Translations under genes and position numbers: made by a program | In this document: positions 59,599 to 64,000 of the stretch, piece after piece | Layout of the letters: each line of letters begins with the position of its first letter | Position numbering within the stretch: position 1 is the stretch's first letter | NCBI GenBank assembly: GCA_934589065.1 | Contig: CAKTNN010000005.1 | Location: 12,831-76,830 of the forward strand | DNA: 64,000 bases | Origin: an uncultured Oscillospiraceae bacterium | Lineage (GTDB): Bacteria > Bacillota > Clostridia > Oscillospirales > Oscillospiraceae | Reading direction: 5' to 3' | The notes under the pieces: generated by a model | Databases searched by the model: none | What the model saw: only the letters and a program-made list of their open reading frames with translations | What the model was told of the DNA's origin: nothing

Positions 59599-59633
59599 GC
59601 CGGCGTACCTTCGGGTGCGCCGGCACCCTTTTT
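59599..59633 (+). terminator. Terminator after the SH3-rich protein gene
   Basis: GCCGGCG-ACC pairs with GGT-GCGCCGGC around a small loop, followed by ACCCTTTTT. Confidence 0.85.
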
Positions 59634-59767
59634 GCTATGCAAAAGCATAGCAAAACAAGAAATGTGCCATTTCCTCGCCCCTGCGGGGCAACCGGAAATG
59701 ATGCACAAAAACTTCATGCACGAACATTTGCGCATTTTCGTGGTGCAGTGCTCATGCATGAAGTTTT
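59630..59767. repeat. Cluster of three further inverted repeats
   Basis: TTTTGCTATGC/GCATAGCAAAA (perfect 11 bp, 4-nt loop, 59630-59655); ATTTCC-GCCCC/GGGGC-GGAAAT (59669-59699); and AAAACTTCATGCA/TGCATGAAGTTTT (perfect 13 bp, 34-nt loop, 59708-59767). With the terminator before them, four strong stems lie in 170 bp. The gap of 313 bp to the next gene contains only these and a promoter; no coding is seen. Confidence 0.75.
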
Positions 59768-59817
59768 ATGCGGAAAAGGGAAAATGGAAGACTCGGAAAA
59801 TTTCCACCGGCTTCATA

Positions 59818-59846
59818 TTGCGTTTCCTGCCGAAATCCGGTATAAT
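59818..59846 (+). promoter_or_regulatory. Promoter of the DUF1846 gene
   Basis: TTGCGT, 17 bp, TATAAT. GAAATCCGGTATAATA is identical to the ispE promoter. Confidence 0.8.
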
Positions 59847-59883
59847 AGAATCCGTTGATTTTGGAAGAAAGAGGCGGCTACTC

Positions 59884-61347
59884 ATGATGCAAAGGGCATT
59901 TGATAATGATAAGTACCTGCAAATGCAGTCCAGCCACATCCGGGAGCGGATTGCCAAGTTCGGCGGAAAGCTCTATTTGGAGTTTGGCGGAAAACTGTAT
60001 GACGATAATCACGCATCCCGCGTGCTTCCCGGCTTTCAGCCGGACAGCAAGCTGCGGATGCTGCTGCAATTGAAAGACCAGGTGGAAATGGTCATCGCCA
60101 TCAACACTGCGGATATTGAGAAGAACAAGATCCGTGGGGATTTGGGCATAACCTACGATTTGGATGTGATCCGCCTGATCAATATTTTCCGGAACTTTGG
60201 ACTCTATGTTTCCAGTGTTGTCCTTACCCGGTATCACGATAATACCGCAGCTAAGGCCTTTCAGCTGAGATTGGAGAGCATGGGCATCCGGGTGTATCAT
60301 CACTATGCCATTGAAGGCTATCCTTCCAATACGGCATTTGTGGTTTCAGAGGATGGCTTCGGCAAGAATGACTATGTGGAAACCACCCGGGAGCTGGTGG
60401 TGGTTACGGCCCCCGGTCCCGGAAGCGGCAAGCTTGCCACCTGCCTGAGCCAGCTGTATCACGAGCATGAGCGGGGCATCACTGCGGGGTATGCCAAATT
60501 TGAAACCTTCCCGATTTGGAATCTGCCCCTGAATCATCCGGTGAATTTGGCCTACGAGGCTGCCACCGCAGACCTGAACGATGTGAATATGATCGATCCC
60601 TTCCACCTGGAGGCTTACGGCGAGACCACCGTAAACTATAACCGGGATGTGGAGGCGTTCCCTGTTCTGGTTGCCATTTTTGAGAAGATCCTGGGTCGCT
60701 GCCCCTATAAGTCTCCCACGGATATGGGCGTAAACATGGTGGGAAACTGCATCGTCAATGACGAAAATGCCTGCTTCGCCTCCCGTCAGGAGATTATCCG
60801 CAGATACTATACCGCCCTGGGCAACCTAAAAAAGGGTAAGGCTGCGGATGAAGAGGTATTCAAGCTGGAAATGCTTATGAAAAAAGCCGGCGTAAAGCCG
60901 GAGGACCGGGCGGTGGTGGCGCCGGCGCTGGCCCGCGCGGAGCAGACCCATGGCCCTGCCGCTGCAATGGAGCTGCCGGATGGCACCATCATCACCGGTA
61001 AGACCTCCGATCTTTTGGGGGCTTCCTCGGCACTGCTCCTCAATGCGCTGAAGGCCCTGGCGGGCATCCCGGAGGATCTGCACCTGATTGCCCCTGCGGT
61101 ATTGGATCCCATTCAGCACCTGAAGGTGGATCACTTGGGCAACCGAAATCCCCGCCTGCACACGGACGAAACCCTCATTGCGCTGTCCATCAGCGCGGCA
61201 ACCAACCCCACGGCGGAGTGCGCCATGGAGCAGCTGGATAAGCTTCGGGGCTGCGAGGTGCATTCTACCGTGCTGCTGTCCAGCGTGGATGTAAATATGT
61301 TCCGCCGCCTTGGGGTAAATCTGACCTGCGAGGCAAAATACGAATAA
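59884..61347 (+). CDS. DUF1846 (UPF0371) protein
   Basis: A 487-residue cytoplasmic protein of the DUF1846 family, conserved in many Firmicutes, with known structures but no firm function. It begins MQRAFDNDKYLQMQSSHIRERI and KLYLEFGGKLYDDNHASRVLPGFQPDSK, a pattern specific to the family; the P-loop-like segment APGPGSGKLATCLSQLYHEH is at about 176-195, and GKTSDLLGASSALLLNALKALAGIP follows later. The start is ATG 59884, with AAGAGGCGG upstream; ATG 59887 is equally possible. It is monocistronic or with the esterase, 101 bp downstream. Confidence 0.92.
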   Translation: MMQRAFDNDKYLQMQSSHIRERIAKFGGKLYLEFGGKLYDDNHASRVLPGFQPDSKLRMLLQLKDQVEMVIAINTADIEKNKIRGDLGITYDLDVIRLINIFRNFGLYVSSVVLTRYHDNTAAKAFQLRLESMGIRVYHHYAIEGYPSNTAFVVSEDGFGKNDYVETTRELVVVTAPGPGSGKLATCLSQLYHEHERGITAGYAKFETFPIWNLPLNHPVNLAYEAATADLNDVNMIDPFHLEAYGETTVNYNRDVEAFPVLVAIFEKILGRCPYKSPTDMGVNMVGNCIVNDENACFASRQEIIRRYYTALGNLKKGKAADEEVFKLEMLMKKAGVKPEDRAVVAPALARAEQTHGPAAAMELPDGTIITGKTSDLLGASSALLLNALKALAGIPEDLHLIAPAVLDPIQHLKVDHLGNRNPRLHTDETLIALSISAATNPTAECAMEQLDKLRGCEVHSTVLLSSVDVNMFRRLGVNLTCEAKYE

Positions 61348-61448
61348 ATGCCATCTGCGGGGCTGATAAAAAGCTTGCTCATGGGAATCCGGCAGGATGC
61401 ATGGCGACACTTTTTGCGGCCCCATCTTTTTCAGAAGGGGGCGATTGT

Positions 61449-62204
61449 GTGATTATCCAACAGAAGTTTTGCTATACACTTAAAAATGTGAATAGAACCC
61501 TTCATATCTATCTGCCCAATGATTACGATCAGTCTCAGGAAAAATACCCGGTTATGTATTTTTTTGACGGGCACAACCTTTTCCGGGATGGGGACGCCAC
61601 CTACGGAAAGTGCTGGGGCATGGAAACCTTTTTGAATGGCTGGCAGAAGAAAATGATTGTGGTGGGAATCGAGTGCGGTCACGAGGGCACAGAGCGTTTG
61701 GACGAATACTGCCCCTACGACTGCAAGGGCAGCACCCTTGGGCAGATTCACGGGCTGGGGCAGCAAACCATGGAGTGGATTGTCCACGAAGTGAAGCCCT
61801 GGGTGGATGCCAATTTCCGCACCTGGCCTTTCCGGGAAGCAACCGGCATCGGCGGCTCCAGCATGGGCGGCCTGATGGCGATTTATGCTGCGGGAATGTA
61901 TAATCAGTGGTTTTCCAAAGCGGCCTGCCTCAGCAGCGCCATTCGCCTGTGCCGGAAGCAGCTGCTGGGAGATATCAAATCCGTAGATCCCGATACCAGG
62001 GTGTATTTGTCCTGGGGGACAGAGGAATCCGGCGGCAAGCGGGTGGGGCCCTATAGTCCGGCAGCCCTTGCCAACCGGGAGGTGGCTGAGGCGTTCTGGA
62101 AGAAGGGGGCAATGGCGACCCTCTACTGCCAGGAGGGAGGCCATCATTGCGAAGCAGACTGGGAGAAGCAGATTCCCCAGTTTATGGAATATTTGTGGTT
62201 TTGA
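61449..62204 (+). CDS. Putative alpha/beta-hydrolase esterase
   Basis: A 251-residue enzyme of the esterase D/Fes-like group. The nucleophile elbow is GIGGSSMGGLMA (Ser near 137), and the C-terminal GGHHCEADWEKQIPQFMEYL carries the catalytic His. FFDGHNLF near 34 and VVGIECGHEGTERLDEYCPY are family blocks. It is cytoplasmic. The start was chosen at GTG 61449 because AGAAGGGGG is 8 nt upstream; an ATG at 61401 is in frame but has no obvious ribosome binding site. Near malQ it could cleave acyl groups from carbohydrates, which is inference. Confidence 0.85.
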   Translation: MIIQQKFCYTLKNVNRTLHIYLPNDYDQSQEKYPVMYFFDGHNLFRDGDATYGKCWGMETFLNGWQKKMIVVGIECGHEGTERLDEYCPYDCKGSTLGQIHGLGQQTMEWIVHEVKPWVDANFRTWPFREATGIGGSSMGGLMAIYAAGMYNQWFSKAACLSSAIRLCRKQLLGDIKSVDPDTRVYLSWGTEESGGKRVGPYSPAALANREVAEAFWKKGAMATLYCQEGGHHCEADWEKQIPQFMEYLWF

Positions 62205-62277
62205 GTATTCCCCAGCACAGAAACGCGAAGACTTGATTTGCGTTTCGTTCAAAAAAGAATGAAGGAGTGTATCCGTT

Positions 62278-63747
62278 ATGCGTAAAAGCGGTATTCTTAT
62301 GCATATTACGTCTTTGCCTGGGCCCTACGGTGTGGGCACTATGGGCAAAAACGCCTATGCATTTCTGGAGTTTCTCCACAAGTCCGGGCAGCAGTGCTGG
62401 CAAATGCTGCCCCTGACACCTACGGGCTATGGCGATAGCCCCTATCAGTCCTGCTCTGCTTATGCGGGCAATCCCTATTTGATTGATCTGGATACCCTGG
62501 TTCGCCAGCATTTGCTGAAAAAGGAAGAACTCCTGGCGGTGGACTGGGGGGAGGATGAAAGCCGTGTGGATTTTGGAAAGCTCTACAATGGACGCACGCC
62601 TATTTTGAGACTGGCTTTCAGCCGCTTCCGCAATGATCGGGCGCTGGATGCCTTTATCAGACGCAATGCGACCTGGTTGGACGATTTTTCCCTATACATG
62701 GCTTTGAAGGAAACCCACGGCTTTACCCCGTGGTTTCAGTGGGAAGAGGAACTCAAAACCCGGGAGCCGGAGGCAATGGAAGCCCAGAAAAAGGCACTGG
62801 CGGAGCCCATTCGTTTCTATTGTTTTGTGCAGTATCTGTTCTTTAAACAGTGGAATGCCCTTCGGAAAAAGGCGCAGGAGTATGGCATCGAGCTGATTGG
62901 CGATGTGCCCATCTATGTGCCCTATGATTCCGTGGAGGTCTGGAAGGACCCCCAGCTCTTCCAGCTGGACGAGGATTTGACGCCCACCGCCGTGGCAGGC
63001 TGTCCGCCGGATGCCTTTACCGCCGACGGTCAGCTGTGGGGAAATCCGCTGTATCGTTGGGACGTTTTGGAGGAGAACGGCTATAAGTGGTGGTTGGATC
63101 GGCTGGCTGCTGCGGGAAAGCTTTTTGACGTGGTGCGGCTGGATCATTTCCGGGGATTCCAGGCCTATTGGTCTGTGCCCTATGGGGATGAGACTGCCCG
63201 GAATGGCAAGTGGGTAGAGGGCCCGGGAATGTCCTTTATCAATGCCCTGAAAGAAAACCTTCCTCACCTGAATTTTATTGCCGAGGACTTGGGATTCCTC
63301 ACCCAGGAGGTTCTGGATTTGCGGGATGATTCCGGCTATCCCGGCATGAAAGTGCTGGGCTTTGCCTTTGATTCCAAAGATCCTTCGGAGTACCGTCCCC
63401 ACCTCTATACGGAGAACACCGTATGCTACACCGGAACCCATGATAATATGACCATGCGGCAGTGGTTCGACGAATCCTCTGAGGAGGCTGTCAAGATTGC
63501 GGTGGACTATATGGCGCTGACCAAGAAGGAAGGCTATGTCTGGGGAACCATCCGCACGGCAATGGGCTCCGTTTCGGAGCGGGCAATCGTGCTGATGCAG
63601 GACTATCTGAATCTCGGGGCGGAGGCGCGGATGAATTTCCCGGGAAAGCCCAGCGGTAACTGGACATGGCGCGCAAAAAAAGGCTATCTTTCCGGCAGCC
63701 TTTCCGGCAGAATCCTGGAAATAACCCAGCGGTATGACCGCTGCTAA
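62278..63747 (+). CDS. malQ: 4-alpha-glucanotransferase (amylomaltase)
   Basis: GH77 enzyme that transfers alpha-1,4-glucan segments, used in maltodextrin and glycogen turnover. The 489 residues begin RKSGILMHITSLPGPYGVGTMG, then SPYQSCSAYAGNPYLIDL. The catalytic residues are Asp289 in VRLDHFRGFQAYW (nucleophile), Glu336 in FIAEDLGFLT (acid/base) and Asp389 in YTGTHDNMT. The length is normal for short GH77. The start has AAGGAG. It follows the esterase by 73 bp; a hairpin terminates the unit. Confidence 0.96.
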   Translation: MRKSGILMHITSLPGPYGVGTMGKNAYAFLEFLHKSGQQCWQMLPLTPTGYGDSPYQSCSAYAGNPYLIDLDTLVRQHLLKKEELLAVDWGEDESRVDFGKLYNGRTPILRLAFSRFRNDRALDAFIRRNATWLDDFSLYMALKETHGFTPWFQWEEELKTREPEAMEAQKKALAEPIRFYCFVQYLFFKQWNALRKKAQEYGIELIGDVPIYVPYDSVEVWKDPQLFQLDEDLTPTAVAGCPPDAFTADGQLWGNPLYRWDVLEENGYKWWLDRLAAAGKLFDVVRLDHFRGFQAYWSVPYGDETARNGKWVEGPGMSFINALKENLPHLNFIAEDLGFLTQEVLDLRDDSGYPGMKVLGFAFDSKDPSEYRPHLYTENTVCYTGTHDNMTMRQWFDESSEEAVKIAVDYMALTKKEGYVWGTIRTAMGSVSERAIVLMQDYLNLGAEARMNFPGKPSGNWTWRAKKGYLSGSLSGRILEITQRYDRC

Positions 63748-63766
63748 AAGAAAATGCTTTTCTTTT

Positions 63767-63793
63767 CCCGCACTGCAAATTCGGCAGTGCGGG
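63767..63793 (+). terminator. Hairpin after malQ
   Basis: CCCGCACTGC pairs with GCAGTGCGGG around a 7-nt loop. The tail AATTCTGG is poor in T, so termination may be weak. Confidence 0.6.
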
Positions 63794-63830
63794 AATTCTG
63801 GAAATATCCGGAAAAAAAGAAAAATAATGC

Positions 63831-63859
63831 TTGACAAAATGAAAACAAAATGGTATCAT
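63831..63859 (+). promoter_or_regulatory. Strong promoter, probably of an rRNA operon
   Basis: TTGACA, 17 bp, TATCAT, in an AT-rich region that leads out of the window without a coding frame worth noting. Confidence 0.8.
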
Positions 63860-63865
63860 AGCAAA

Positions 63866-64000
63866 GCTGTCAGCGAGACAGCGGCTGTACCTTGTAAATT
63901 GAATAACGTTAAGACGAACTATTAACACCTTGGACAATGAATGGAATTGTTTAAGCGTAAGCGAAAAACAGCCAACGAAAATTCTTGAGTAATTATTGCT
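63866..64000 (+). ncRNA. Probable rRNA (16S) leader, truncated by the window end
   Basis: The transcript would begin near 63866 with a small hairpin (CTGTC/GACAG) and then ACCTTGTAAATTGAATAACG, a sequence type common in Firmicutes rRNA leaders and spacers. No 16S sequence is yet present; the assignment rests on the promoter strength and this motif. Confidence 0.55.

Noticed and set aside
63734..63925. 63-codon frame at the right end
   Set aside because: It starts inside malQ, crosses the hairpin and a consensus promoter, and has no ribosome binding site.

Overview
The window reads as chromosomal DNA of an endospore-forming member of the Clostridia (Bacillota), most like gut Oscillospiraceae. 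The reasons are the moderately high GC in genes with AT-rich intergenic regions, strong AGGAGG ribosome binding sites, sporulation genes (spoIIR, spoVAD, spoVAE, spoIVA), a tRNA-Phe T-box leader on pheST, a type A RNase P RNA, AddAB instead of RecBCD, and the MEP isoprenoid route. No transposase, integrase, phage module, CRISPR array or tRNA gene was found. The only repetitive DNA is a family of short palindromic intergenic elements, plus tandem SH3 modules inside two secreted proteins.

Layout. 1-1.9 kb: murC (3' end)-ddl-DUF1934. 1.9-3.7 kb: a DAHP synthase and rnpB, both on the minus strand. 3.7-6.3 kb: murD-ispD-ispF. 6.4-7.8 kb: a DUF3343 protein and a cysteine-desulfurase-like enzyme. 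7.8-11.3 kb: a heterodimeric ABC exporter with one degenerate ATP site. 11.3-16.2 kb: a membrane kinase-like protein with fibronectin-like ectodomains, divergent from a zinc-ribbon/membrane/Ig-like protein, then DUF378. 16.3-24.6 kb: ispE-spoIIR-addB-addA. 24.6-31.7 kb, all minus: an Asn/Gln-rich microprotein, spoVAE, spoVAD, an NlpC/P60 endopeptidase, ireB, an orphan mazF, a lipoprotein, nnrD and an M32 carboxypeptidase. 31.8-36 kb: T-box, pheS, pheT and an unknown gene. 36-40 kb: a nucleoside-type ABC importer. 40.2-47.2 kb: DUF1836, degV, a lipoprotein, a GNAT enzyme, gpsA, plsY, der, rpmF and yceD. 47.3-52.4 kb: spoIVA, a PH-domain protein and a YfhO membrane protein. 52.4-59.6 kb: mnmA, then two secreted SH3-rich proteins, the first with a lysozyme-like head. 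59.6-63.7 kb: a cluster of strong hairpins, a DUF1846 protein, an esterase and malQ. The window ends in what looks like the promoter and leader of an rRNA operon.

Themes. Envelope biogenesis and remodelling recur: MurC, Ddl, MurD, PlsY/GpsA, NlpC/P60, the SH3/lysozyme proteins and YfhO. Ser/Thr phosphorylation is represented by the kinase-like receptor and IreB. Sporulation is represented by four spo genes, two of them (plus DUF378) with weak sporulation-sigma-like upstream motifs. Nearly all vegetative promoters show -35 and -10 hexamers 17 bp apart, which helped to fix start sites.

Most worth a second look: the two SH3-rich secreted proteins, one with substituted lysozyme residues and a WalR-like site upstream; three genes whose Shine-Dalgarno lies inside a terminator-like hairpin; the 34-residue Asn/Gln microprotein next to spoVA; the leader of the nucleoside transporter; the four-hairpin cluster at 59.6-59.8 kb; the palindromic repeat family; and the kinase/Ig-like pair. 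All functional calls are read from sequence and family knowledge, without database searches.
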